A stretch of DNA of 6,623 nucleotides from Oscillospiraceae bacterium (GTDB lineage Bacteria > Bacillota > Clostridia > Oscillospirales > Ruminococcaceae): assembly GCA_029005335.1 (NCBI GenBank), contig JAQXFT010000058.1, positions 1 through 6,623 on the forward strand, given 5' to 3'. A model generated the notes under the pieces. The model made no database searches, was not told where the DNA came from, and saw only the letters and a program-made list of their open reading frames with translations. The position numbers and the translations under genes were made by a program. This document shows, piece after piece, positions 1-5,894 of the stretch (position 1 is the stretch's first letter; every line of letters begins with the position of its first letter).

Positions 1-195
1 GGGGGTGATCCTGTGGCTTAAAGGTCACCGTAATGTTTTTCAACCCTTTCCCCGCATTGGCGGGGGTGATCCCTGCCAGCTGGCATCTCTTGCCTGTCTG
101 TAAAACTTTTCCCCGCATTGGCGGGGGTGAGCCTGTTATAATGGTTGCACGCTGGGGGGGAGGCTTACTTTTCCCCGCATTGGCGGGGGTAATCC
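1..195 (+). CRISPR. Type I-E-like CRISPR array, trailer end (partial)
   Basis: There are three full 28-nt repeats at 45-72, 106-133 and 168-195, and a partial repeat at 1-11 cut by the window edge. The core is a 6-bp palindrome CCCCGC-ATTG-GCGGGG, preceded by CTTTT and followed by GTGATCC, which is typical of I-E repeats in Firmicutes and Actinobacteria. Spacers lie at 12-44 (33 nt), 73-105 (33 nt) and 134-167 (34 nt), giving a period of 61-62 nt. Repeats differ by single bases: T to C at 46, T to G at 131, and G to A at 191 in the last repeat. Degeneration toward the right end, plus the repeat orientation relative to the E. coli type, suggests that the leader lies left of the window and that transcription runs rightward. 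If a 29-nt repeat is assumed, as in E. coli, the spacers are 32, 32 and 33 nt. No cas gene is visible. I cannot identify the spacer targets. Confidence 0.95.
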
Positions 196-282
196 TAATA
201 AGGCGGTATTACTGATAAAATCGTCATGAATTGGATTTGTTCATAATTTTTTTACTCATTCAAAAACCCTTCTATAACAAAA

Positions 283-337
283 TTAAAAAAAAATTTTTTT
301 GCTGGCTATTGACTTTTCAGATTTTCTGTGATATAAT
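283..337 (+). promoter_or_regulatory. Promoter of tRNA-Leu with UP-like A/T tract
   Basis: The -35 box TTGACT (309-314) is separated by exactly 17 bp from the -10 box TATAAT (332-337), which also carries an extended -10 TGA (329-331). The start of transcription should fall near 344, about 8 nt before the mature tRNA 5' end. A run of nine A followed by seven T (285-300) sits about 45-60 bp upstream of that start. This is where an UP element would contact the alpha subunit C-terminal domain. The boxes are seen directly; the UP role is inferred. Confidence 0.88.
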
Positions 338-351
338 TTAAATTGTAATAT

Positions 352-435
352 GCCGCAGTGGTGGAATAGGCAGACACCCGGGACTTAAAATCCCGTTCTG
401 GCAACAGAGTACCGGTTCAAGTCCGGTCTGCGGCA
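352..435 (+). tRNA. tRNA-Leu (anticodon TAA)
   Basis: This is a complete class II tRNA. The acceptor stem GCCGCAG (352-358) pairs with CTGCGGC (428-434), with A435 as discriminator. The D stem GTG/CAC lies at 361-363 and 375-377. The anticodon stem CGGGA/TCCCG encloses the loop CTTAAAA, with anticodon TAA at 386-388 reading UUA. The long variable arm (396-410) contains a TCTG/CAGA stem with a GCAA loop. The T arm ACCGG-TTCAAGT-CCGGT spans 411-427. The long variable arm and the UAA anticodon identify leucine. The bases after the discriminator are CTT, so CCA is not encoded and must be added by nucleotidyltransferase. Confidence 0.97.
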
Positions 436-480
436 CTTTGAAGTTTTACAGCCCCCTCACCGCAATGTGTTTGCAGAAAA

Positions 481-525
481 AAATCTCGTTTACAATGAAA
501 GTAAACGGGATTTTGTTTTTATTTT
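481..525 (+). terminator. Rho-independent terminator of tRNA-Leu
   Basis: Positions 481-493 pair with 501-513 in a stem of up to 13 bp (one G-U pair), with a 7-nt loop AATGAAA. The stem is followed by a T-rich tract interrupted by single G and A bases, to 525. It lies about 45 nt after the tRNA-Leu 3' end and precedes only a convergent gene, so it fits as that tRNA's terminator. Confidence 0.88.
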
Positions 526-548
526 AAGATATATAAAAAATTGATATA

Positions 549-590
549 AAATAAAAAAGTCCGGAAAATTCAAGCTTTCCGGACTTTTTC
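549..590 (-). terminator. Rho-independent terminator of tRNA-Thr
   Basis: A GC-containing stem, AGTCCGGAAA on one arm, pairs 558-567 with 576-585 and can extend through the A/T flanks. The 8-nt loop is 568-575. Read on the minus strand, the hairpin begins just after the tRNA-Thr CCA end and is followed by TTTTTTATTT. On the plus strand it also has a short T run, so it may act in both directions and back up the tRNA-Leu terminator. Confidence 0.88.
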
Positions 591-592
591 TA

Positions 593-668
593 TGGAGCTG
601 ATGAACGGATTTGAACCGTCGACCTACGCCTTACCAAGGCGTTGCGCTACCTACTGTGCCACATCAGC
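593..668 (-). tRNA. tRNA-Thr (anticodon GGT)
   Basis: On the minus strand this is a 76-nt class I tRNA. The acceptor stem GCTGATG/CATCAGC is followed by discriminator T and an encoded CCA (593-595). The anticodon stem ACGCC/GGCGT encloses the loop TTGGTAA, with anticodon GGT at plus-strand 633-635 reading ACC. The T arm is GACGG-TTCAAAT-CCGTT. The D stem GCAC/GCGC has an A12-C23 mismatch (plus-strand 657 and 646); the usual clostridial form is fully paired, from memory. All other arms are intact, so I call it functional. It converges on tRNA-Leu. Confidence 0.96.
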
Positions 669-677
669 AACAATGTT

Positions 678-706
678 ATTATATACTATACAGCCGGAAA
701 TGTCAA
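678..706 (-). promoter_or_regulatory. Promoter of tRNA-Thr
   Basis: On the minus strand a perfect -35 TTGACA (plus-strand 701-706) and a perfect -10 TATAAT (678-683) are separated by 17 bp. The predicted start of transcription is near 671, only about 3 nt before the mature tRNA. The precursor therefore needs little or no 5' trimming. Confidence 0.9.
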
Positions 707-805
707 GGCTATTTCAGATATTTTTTTATTTTAATTATATTTTCGGCTCAATGCTGTAATTTAACATAAAATTCCTGTGTATAATGACGAACTTACGAAA
801 ATATA

Positions 806-834
806 TTGCACTTCTGATTTATATAATATATAAT
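806..834 (+). promoter_or_regulatory. Probable promoter of the K+ transporter gene
   Basis: TTGCAC (806-811) and TATAAT (829-834) are separated by 17 bp. The start of transcription should be near 841, leaving a leader of about 26 nt. The area is rich in TATA-like words: a second TATAAT overlaps at 822-827, and another lies at 780-785 without a convincing -35. The exact start is therefore uncertain. Confidence 0.6.
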
Positions 835-852
835 TGAATAGGAATTTGTTTT

Positions 853-860
853 AAAGGAGA
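853..860 (+). promoter_or_regulatory. Ribosome binding site deciding the start at 867
   Basis: A strong Shine-Dalgarno sequence AAAGGAGA precedes two tandem ATG codons at 864 and 867. Its AGGAGA core is only 3 nt from the first ATG but 6 nt from the second, so the second is the better start. The difference is one residue. Confidence 0.7.
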
Positions 861-866
861 CTGATG

Positions 867-2207
867 ATGTTTAATATTATCAAAAAAAATTTTACCTATA
901 CCAGAATAATTGCACTCAGCTTTGCTGTAATAATTCTGATTGGTTCTTTACTGCTGACGCTTCCGGTGGCTTCGAGAGACGGCAAATCCACTCCGTTTCT
1001 TGACAGTTTGTTTACTGCAGTAAGCTCCACCTGTGTTACGGGACTTTCTGTATACGATACTTATTCGCACTGGTCGCTGTTCGGACAGATTGTTATTCTA
1101 TGCATGATTCAGATTGGCGGTCTGGGATTTATGACAATTATCGCAATGCTTTCGCTTATTATGAAAGGTGGAATGTCGCTTCATGAAAGACGGTTGCTTA
1201 TGCAGTCTGCCGGAAGTATTGAAATGAATGGTATTAACAAGCTTCTTAAAATCATATTTACAGGTACTTTTATTTTTGAATTTTCAGGAGCTGTCCTGCT
1301 TTCTATAAGATTCTGCGGTGATATGGAATTGGGCAAGGGAATCTGGTATGCTGTTTTCCACTCGATATCAGCATTCTGCAATGCCGGATTCGACCTTATG
1401 GGACAGTTTGGTGAAACCTCGTTTTCAGCATATTCCGACGACTGGCTTGTAAACCTCACCCTTATTTTTCTGATAACAATGGGCGGATTAGGATTTCTTG
1501 TCTGGAATGACCTGCTCCAGAATAAATTTAATATAAAAAATTACAGTCTGCATACAAAAGTAGTTCTTGTAACATCAGCCGTATTGTTATTCGGGGGTGC
1601 TGTAATATTCTTTTTTACTGAAAAAAACCATGCATTTTCAGATATGGATATGCCACAGCGAATCCTCTGCTCGCTTTTTCAGTCGTGTACTACAAGAACT
1701 GCGGGATTTCTTACTGTTGACCAGTCAGAGCTGAGCAATTCCGGAAGTATTCTTTCAGTTATTCTGATGTTTGTCGGAGGTTCTTCAGGCTCTACTGCCG
1801 GAGGAATCAAAACAACTACCTTCGCTGTATTTTTAATAAGTAACTTCTGCTTTGCACGTAATAATGACAATATCGTTGTATTCAAGAAGCGTCTTGATAC
1901 ATCTTCTGTAAAACAGGCTGGTTCTATCGTATGTGTATATCTTTCCGCTGTACTTTTATCCGCATTTGTTATCTGTATGGCTGAACCATTCGGAATACGT
2001 GAAATCTTCTATGAGGTTGTATCTGCCATTGCTACTGTAGGACTTTCAATGAATATGACCTCGTCCTTAGGGTCGCTTTCAAAAATAATCATTATACTTC
2101 TGATGTATACCGGACGTATCGGAGGCGTATCAATGGTTATGGTGCTTGCGGAAAAGAAAGAACGTTCAATGCTGGAAAGACCTGTAGGAAAAATACTCAT
2201 AGGCTGA
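867..2207 (+). CDS. ktrB: KtrB/TrkH-family potassium uptake channel subunit
   Basis: This 446-residue integral membrane protein should be the K+ (or Na+/K+) translocating subunit of a Ktr-type uptake system. KtrB proteins are about 450 residues. The four pore-loop repeats of the SKT family are visible with their filter glycines: TCVTG (about 55-59), FCNAGFD (170-176), TRTAG (276-280) and TVGLS (390-394). The small-residue loop GGSSGSTAGG (about 304-313), which acts as the intramembrane gate in KtrB, and the late GRIGG motif (416-420) are also present. Hydrophobic helices flank each filter. In known systems KtrB dimers sit on a cytosolic octameric RCK ring (KtrA) that binds nucleotides and c-di-AMP. 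No such gene is in the window, so the partner must be elsewhere. The gene stands alone between its own promoter and a hairpin terminator. The start at 867 is preferred over 864 for ribosome-binding-site spacing. The KtrB versus TrkH label rests on length and my recollection of the family. Confidence 0.94.
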   Translation: MFNIIKKNFTYTRIIALSFAVIILIGSLLLTLPVASRDGKSTPFLDSLFTAVSSTCVTGLSVYDTYSHWSLFGQIVILCMIQIGGLGFMTIIAMLSLIMKGGMSLHERRLLMQSAGSIEMNGINKLLKIIFTGTFIFEFSGAVLLSIRFCGDMELGKGIWYAVFHSISAFCNAGFDLMGQFGETSFSAYSDDWLVNLTLIFLITMGGLGFLVWNDLLQNKFNIKNYSLHTKVVLVTSAVLLFGGAVIFFFTEKNHAFSDMDMPQRILCSLFQSCTTRTAGFLTVDQSELSNSGSILSVILMFVGGSSGSTAGGIKTTTFAVFLISNFCFARNNDNIVVFKKRLDTSSVKQAGSIVCVYLSAVLLSAFVICMAEPFGIREIFYEVVSAIATVGLSMNMTSSLGSLSKIIIILLMYTGRIGGVSMVMVLAEKKERSMLERPVGKILIG

Positions 2208-2229
2208 AATCTGTAAAATATATTTTAAA

Positions 2230-2263
2230 AAGCCGGCGTACTTCAGGGTACGCCGGCTTGCTT
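2230..2263 (+). terminator. Hairpin terminator after ktrB
   Basis: A perfect 12-bp GC-rich stem (2230-2241 with 2248-2259, core AGCCGGCGTAC) with a 6-nt loop lies 22 nt after the ktrB stop. The downstream T tract is weak (TTGCTT). On the minus strand the hairpin is followed by TTTTTAAAAT, but no minus-strand gene needs it. It isolates ktrB from the exporter operon. Confidence 0.78.
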
Positions 2264-2349
2264 ATGCACGCAATTATACTATATATTGGATAAAAAAGTC
2301 AGCAATTTCTGTATATTTCCCTGATATTTTAATTTTTTCCGGATTATAC

Positions 2350-2378
2350 TTGAAATATCTGTATCAGTGTGCTATAAT
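2350..2378 (+). promoter_or_regulatory. Promoter of the exporter-expansin operon
   Basis: The -35 box TTGAAA (2350-2355) and the -10 box TATAAT (2373-2378) are separated by exactly 17 bp. An extended -10 TGC (2370-2372) immediately precedes the -10. The start of transcription is expected near 2385, giving a 5' UTR of about 57 nt before the adaptor gene. No other convincing promoter was seen between here and the expansin gene, so it probably drives all four genes. Confidence 0.82.
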
Positions 2379-2390
2379 TACTAATACAGT
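2358..2390 (+). promoter_or_regulatory. Imperfect dyad centred on the -10 box (candidate operator)
   Basis: The arms TCTGTATCAG (2358-2367) and CTAATACAGT (2381-2390) are inverted repeats with 8 of 10 matches. The inner 6 bp, CTGTAT/ATACAG, are perfect. The dyad centre (2374) falls inside the -10 box and the arm centres are 23 bp apart, about two helical turns. A dimeric repressor bound here would occlude the promoter. The symmetry is seen in the sequence; the operator role is inferred and the regulator is unknown. Confidence 0.4.
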
Positions 2391-2392
2391 AA

Positions 2393-2410
2393 ACATCAGG
2401 CATCTGATGT
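2393..2410 (+). promoter_or_regulatory. 5'-UTR inverted repeat / stem-loop
   Basis: A perfect 7-bp inverted repeat, ACATCAG (2393-2399) and CTGATGT (2404-2410), encloses the 4-nt loop GCAT. It begins about 8 nt after the predicted start of transcription and ends 14 nt before the Shine-Dalgarno sequence at 2425-2430. It could be a DNA operator half-site pair or a 5' hairpin that stabilises the mRNA. It lacks a T tract and is not a terminator. Confidence 0.45.
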
Positions 2411-2441
2411 AAAATTGTGAGAAGAAAGGATATTTACAACT

Positions 2442-3869
2442 ATGAAAACAACAAAGAAAAAGAAAGCTGTCATTATTGCTTCGGCAATAGCTGTAATTGC
2501 TGTTGTAGCTGTATCAGTTACATCATGCTTTTCCAGAACTCCGGAGGAATACACGCCAGCCGGCACGTTTACCGAAACTGTTGCAATAGAAAAACAAAAC
2601 CTTGTAAACAGCATAAGTGTTTCCGGAAACGTCGAGGGCGACAACATTGTTAAAATTACAGGAACTTCCGGTTCAAAGGTCGAAAAGCTCAGTGTCGGAG
2701 TAGGCGATTATGTCAAAAAAGGCGATATCCTCTGCGTTTTTGACAGCTCGGAATTTCAGGATGAATACAACTCCCTCAAGGAAAATATTGACAAATCAAA
2801 TGAAATGATTCAGAATACCCATGAGATAAATCAGAGAAATCTGAAAAATGCCGAATCCGAAAAAAAAGCTACTCTTGAACAGGCTCAGAGAAATATTGAC
2901 AGTGCCATTGATTCACGTGACAAAGCTTATGAAAAATATAACAGTCTTGTTGTAAAATATAACGACTACTGCAATAAAAAGGACGATTTATATAATAAAT
3001 TTCAGGAGTCGGGCGACGAAATGACATATCAGGAGTATCAGGAAGCTTTACAAATTCTGAACTCCACAGACGCTGAGCTTGAGGCTCTCGAAGGTCAGTT
3101 AAGTACATATGATAATGCAGTTCAGACGGCTCAGGATGCTTATGACAATGCAGAAAGAAGTGCCGACGTTTCCATTCAGAGTATTAAGGATACAATCAAT
3201 TCCGAAAAATACAGCACAGATGATTCATCTGAAAAAAAGCTCATAAAACTTGAGGAAAAAATAAATGAATGTACAGTCAAAGCTCCCAGAGACGGAATAA
3301 TTACTTCGATTAGTATTGCTGAGGGAAGTATTCCTGCCACCGATGCTATTATGACTATCGAGGACAGCTCCAACCTTAAAATAAATGCTCAGATTAAAGA
3401 AGCCGATATTCTTAATGTAAAGGAAGGTATGAAAGCTGTAATAAAGACTACGGCTACCGGCGAACAGGAATTTAACGGTACAGTATCAAAGGTTGTAAAT
3501 ATTTCAAGCGGTACTGACCCTGTTACACAGACTGAGGGAGGATATACTGCTGAGATTTCGGTTGATGACAAAGACAGCTCCCTGCTTATCGGCATGAATG
3601 CAAAGGTTAAAATCATTATCGAAGAAAAGGATAATGTTCTTGCCATTCCCTATGATTCAATTACTGACAATAATAATATATATGTAGCACGTATGCAGTC
3701 CGACGGTACTTACAAGGCTGAGGAAATCAAAGTTGAGAAGGGTATTGAATCTGATTACTATACTGAAATAATATCTGATGAAATCAAAGAGGGCGACCTT
3801 CTTGTCTCCTCTCCGGACAGAATGACGGACGGCAGAACTATCAGAATTGAGGTCGGCGAAAATGAGTAA
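2442..3869 (+). CDS. Membrane-fusion/adaptor subunit of ABC exporter (MacA/YknX-like)
   Basis: This 475-residue HlyD/MacA-type adaptor is anchored on the outer face of the membrane. The N-terminus is MKTTKKKK followed by a hydrophobic segment (about 9-27). It ends in VTSC at 26-29, which fits a lipobox, so it may be a lipoprotein on Cys29 or simply a membrane-anchored protein. The first half of the lipoyl domain is about residues 54-101. A long, charged, mostly helical hairpin (about 103-272) follows. The second lipoyl half (VKAPRDGIITSI, from about 279) and the beta-barrel and membrane-proximal regions run to the C-terminus. YknX and MacA are roughly 100 residues shorter by recollection, so the hairpin is enlarged. 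An AAAGGA Shine-Dalgarno sequence at 2425-2430 precedes the ATG by 11 nt. The gene overlaps the ATPase gene by 8 nt. In the family this subunit stimulates its ABC pair and guides substrate outward. The substrate is unknown. Confidence 0.92.
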   Translation: MKTTKKKKAVIIASAIAVIAVVAVSVTSCFSRTPEEYTPAGTFTETVAIEKQNLVNSISVSGNVEGDNIVKITGTSGSKVEKLSVGVGDYVKKGDILCVFDSSEFQDEYNSLKENIDKSNEMIQNTHEINQRNLKNAESEKKATLEQAQRNIDSAIDSRDKAYEKYNSLVVKYNDYCNKKDDLYNKFQESGDEMTYQEYQEALQILNSTDAELEALEGQLSTYDNAVQTAQDAYDNAERSADVSIQSIKDTINSEKYSTDDSSEKKLIKLEEKINECTVKAPRDGIITSISIAEGSIPATDAIMTIEDSSNLKINAQIKEADILNVKEGMKAVIKTTATGEQEFNGTVSKVVNISSGTDPVTQTEGGYTAEISVDDKDSSLLIGMNAKVKIIIEEKDNVLAIPYDSITDNNNIYVARMQSDGTYKAEEIKVEKGIESDYYTEIISDEIKEGDLLVSSPDRMTDGRTIRIEVGENE

Positions 3870-4572
3870 GACTGTCATATCTATGAAAAATATTATAAAA
3901 CGCTACTATATCGGTCAGCCAAATGAACTCCAGATTCTTAACGGAATATCACTGGACGTCCATGAGGGCGAATTTGTATCAATAGTAGGAGCTTCCGGTT
4001 CGGGAAAAAGTACGCTTATGAATATTATCGGTGCTTTGGACAGACCTACTGAGGGTACATATCTTCTCAACGATACCGATATAAGTACCCTTAATGACAA
4101 GGAGCTGAGCCGTATAAGAAATTCGCAGATAGGCTTTGTATTTCAGACATTTAACCTTATTTCAAGAACAAATGCCCTTAAAAATGTTGAACTCCCTATG
4201 CTTTATGCCGGAAAATCAAAGCATGAACGGACTGAACGTGCCATGCAGTTACTTGAACTTGTCGGTATGAAAGAAAGGTATACACATCAGCCGAATGAAC
4301 TTTCCGGAGGTCAGAAACAGCGTGTTGCAATAGCAAGAGCCATGGCAAACAATCCCTCCATTCTTCTTGCAGATGAACCTACAGGTGCTTTGGATACAAA
4401 GACAGGTCGCCTTGTTATGGATATATTCCATAAGCTTCACAGGGAAGAAGGGAAAACTATCGTTCTGATTACCCACAGTCCTGAACTTGCTCAGGAAACA
4501 GAAAGAATTGTTACTATAAGCGACGGTTCTGTAATTTCAGATACGGGGGTGAATAAAAATGGGCTTTCTTGA
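3862..4572 (+). CDS. ABC transporter ATP-binding protein (MacB/LolD/YknY type)
   Basis: This 236-residue nucleotide-binding subunit powers the exporter from the cytoplasmic side. All motifs are intact: Walker A GASGSGKST (43-51), Q-loop Gln95, signature LSGGQKQR (147-154), Walker B ILLADEP (167-173), D-loop TGALD (174-178) and switch histidine His205. Length and motif wording match the MacB/LolD/YknY class, which pairs with FtsX-type permeases. I chose the ATG at 3862 over an in-frame TTG at 3847. GAGG at 3849-3852 lies 9 nt before the ATG, and MSKTVISMKN is a normal family N-terminus. The start lies inside the last codons of the adaptor gene (8-nt overlap), and the end overlaps the permease gene by 14 nt. 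Production of all three subunits is therefore probably coupled. Confidence 0.97.
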   Translation: MSKTVISMKNIIKRYYIGQPNELQILNGISLDVHEGEFVSIVGASGSGKSTLMNIIGALDRPTEGTYLLNDTDISTLNDKELSRIRNSQIGFVFQTFNLISRTNALKNVELPMLYAGKSKHERTERAMQLLELVGMKERYTHQPNELSGGQKQRVAIARAMANNPSILLADEPTGALDTKTGRLVMDIFHKLHREEGKTIVLITHSPELAQETERIVTISDGSVISDTGVNKNGLS

Positions 4573-5893
4573 AAGTATCAGGCTTGCATTTTCATCGCTT
4601 TCCGCAAACAAAATGCGTTCGCTCCTGACTATGCTCGGAATTATAATAGGTATAAGTGCCGTTATTACTATTACAACTATCGGAAATTCCATTCAGCAGA
4701 CACTGAAAAATACATTCAATCAGATAAATATGAACTACTTCTATGTTATGCTTAATTCAAAGCCTTACGATGAAAACAGCGGTATGACAGAGGACGAATA
4801 TTATGACACAATGTATATATCTGAAGAAGATATGTTCACAAATGATATGTTTAACAGCCTGCTTGAAAAATATCCAAATCAGTATAAAATTGCTATGTCC
4901 GAACAGTATGCAAACGGTGAAACTCTCAATTCAAAAAATGAATACATAAAGACTATGATTACCGGTGCTACTGACGGATATCTCGAACAGGGCAAAATTG
5001 AAATCATAGACGGCAGAAATATTACTCAGCGTGACAATACAGAAAAAAAGAATACTGCCGTTGTATCTGATATATTTGTAAAGCAGTATTTCGGAGACGG
5101 TGAAAATCCTATCGGAAAACAGATTACATTTTCTATAAACAATGCCGAAACTCAGGATTTCACAATAGTAGGCGTTTATGAATATTCAGAAGCGAAAATG
5201 GGAAAGTTCCCTGCCGGTTCAAAGGATATTGACAAGGTTACGCCTGTATTCATTCCGCTTGACACCGTATATAAGTTCAAGGGAATTTCAAATCCTACTT
5301 ATGATTATGCAATTATTCTCTGGAATACCGATTACAGTACAGCTCTGGCTGAAGAAAACCTCCGTAATTTCTTTGAGGAGCAGTATGAACAGAATAAATA
5401 CTGGACAGTTTACGTTGAAAATGAACAGACCATGCTGTCTATGATTAACAACGTTCTCAACGTCATAACTATTGCAATATCCGTTATTGCTGCAATATCG
5501 CTTATAGTAGGCGGTGTGGGAGTCATGAACATCATGCTTGTAAGCATTATTGAACGTACAAAGGAAATCGGTATAAGAAAGGCTCTCGGAGCTCAGAACT
5601 CCTCAATAAGAATGCAATTTGTAATTGAAGCTGTTATTATATGCCTTATAGGCGGAATAATCGGTATAATTACCGGTATTCTGAATGGTATTCTTATAGG
5701 AAAGCTGGTTTCCTACCTCGTAAACAATGTATATACAGACTATATGGATATTATTGTAATATCAATTCAGCCATCTGTTACAGCTATTATAATATCTGTT
5801 ATATTCTCAATGCTTACCGGAGTATTCTTCGGATATTATCCTGCAAACAAGGCTTCAAAGATGAATCCTATTGATGCACTGAGGTATGACTGA
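4559..5893 (+). CDS. FtsX/MacB-type ABC transporter permease (YknZ-like)
   Basis: This 444-residue membrane subunit has the MacB plan. A cytoplasmic amphipathic start (FLESIRLAFSSLSANKMR) leads to TM1 (about 20-43). A large extracytoplasmic MacB_PCD region (about 44-290) and TM2 (about 297-325) follow, with the hallmark GGVGVMNIMLVSI (318-330) and ERTKEIGIRKALGA (332-345), which form the coupling element contacting the ATPase. TM3 is about 352-383 and TM4 about 404-427. It ends in PANKASKMNPIDALRYD, as in most MacB/YknZ proteins. It carries an acidic, tyrosine-rich stretch early in the outer domain (about 69-92), which may explain part of its extra length over YknZ (about 400 residues by recollection). 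Such permeases act as mechanotransmitters that move outer-face substrates and do not form a classic channel. The ribosome binding site is a weak GGGGGTG (4545-4551). The stop is 1 nt before the expansin ATG. Confidence 0.95.
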   Translation: MGFLESIRLAFSSLSANKMRSLLTMLGIIIGISAVITITTIGNSIQQTLKNTFNQINMNYFYVMLNSKPYDENSGMTEDEYYDTMYISEEDMFTNDMFNSLLEKYPNQYKIAMSEQYANGETLNSKNEYIKTMITGATDGYLEQGKIEIIDGRNITQRDNTEKKNTAVVSDIFVKQYFGDGENPIGKQITFSINNAETQDFTIVGVYEYSEAKMGKFPAGSKDIDKVTPVFIPLDTVYKFKGISNPTYDYAIILWNTDYSTALAEENLRNFFEEQYEQNKYWTVYVENEQTMLSMINNVLNVITIAISVIAAISLIVGGVGVMNIMLVSIIERTKEIGIRKALGAQNSSIRMQFVIEAVIICLIGGIIGIITGILNGILIGKLVSYLVNNVYTDYMDIIVISIQPSVTAIIISVIFSMLTGVFFGYYPANKASKMNPIDALRYD

Positions 5894-5894
5894 T

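Noticed and set aside
12..167. Self-targeting spacers
   Set aside because: I compared the three spacers by eye with the rest of the window on both strands and saw no match. The rest of the genome cannot be assessed here.
33..215. Open frame of 60 codons across the CRISPR repeats (FPALAGVI / FPRIGGGEP repeats)
   Set aside because: It is simply the translation of the type I-E repeats, a well-known source of spurious hypothetical proteins. It has no ribosome binding site and its periodicity matches the repeat-spacer unit.
196..282. Additional degenerate CRISPR repeat or terminator after the array
   Set aside because: No repeat core, palindrome or T-tailed hairpin is visible. The stretch is plain AT-rich DNA leading to the tRNA-Leu promoter.
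864..866. First of two tandem ATG codons as the start of ktrB
   Set aside because: It is only 3 nt from the AGGAGA Shine-Dalgarno sequence; the next ATG at 867 has better spacing. The difference is one residue and cannot be settled from sequence alone.
669..866. c-di-AMP (ydaO/yuaA) riboswitch upstream of the K+ transporter
   Set aside because: I saw no conserved pseudoknotted helices. The region is almost pure A/T, and the probable promoter leaves a leader of about 26 nt.
1181..1459. Minus-strand open frames inside ktrB and inside the exporter genes
   Set aside because: They lie opposite clearly coding frames with intact family motifs, have no ribosome binding sites or recognisable domains, and are shadows of the plus-strand genes.
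2417..2653. Plus-strand 78-codon frame overlapping the start of the adaptor gene
   Set aside because: It is in a different frame from the adaptor coding sequence, has odd Cys/His/Asn-rich composition typical of frame shadows, and has no independent start signals.
3847..3861. Upstream in-frame TTG start for the ATPase gene
   Set aside because: The ATG at 3862 has a GAGG Shine-Dalgarno sequence at good spacing and gives the usual family N-terminus. The TTG would add five residues and lacks a clear ribosome binding site.
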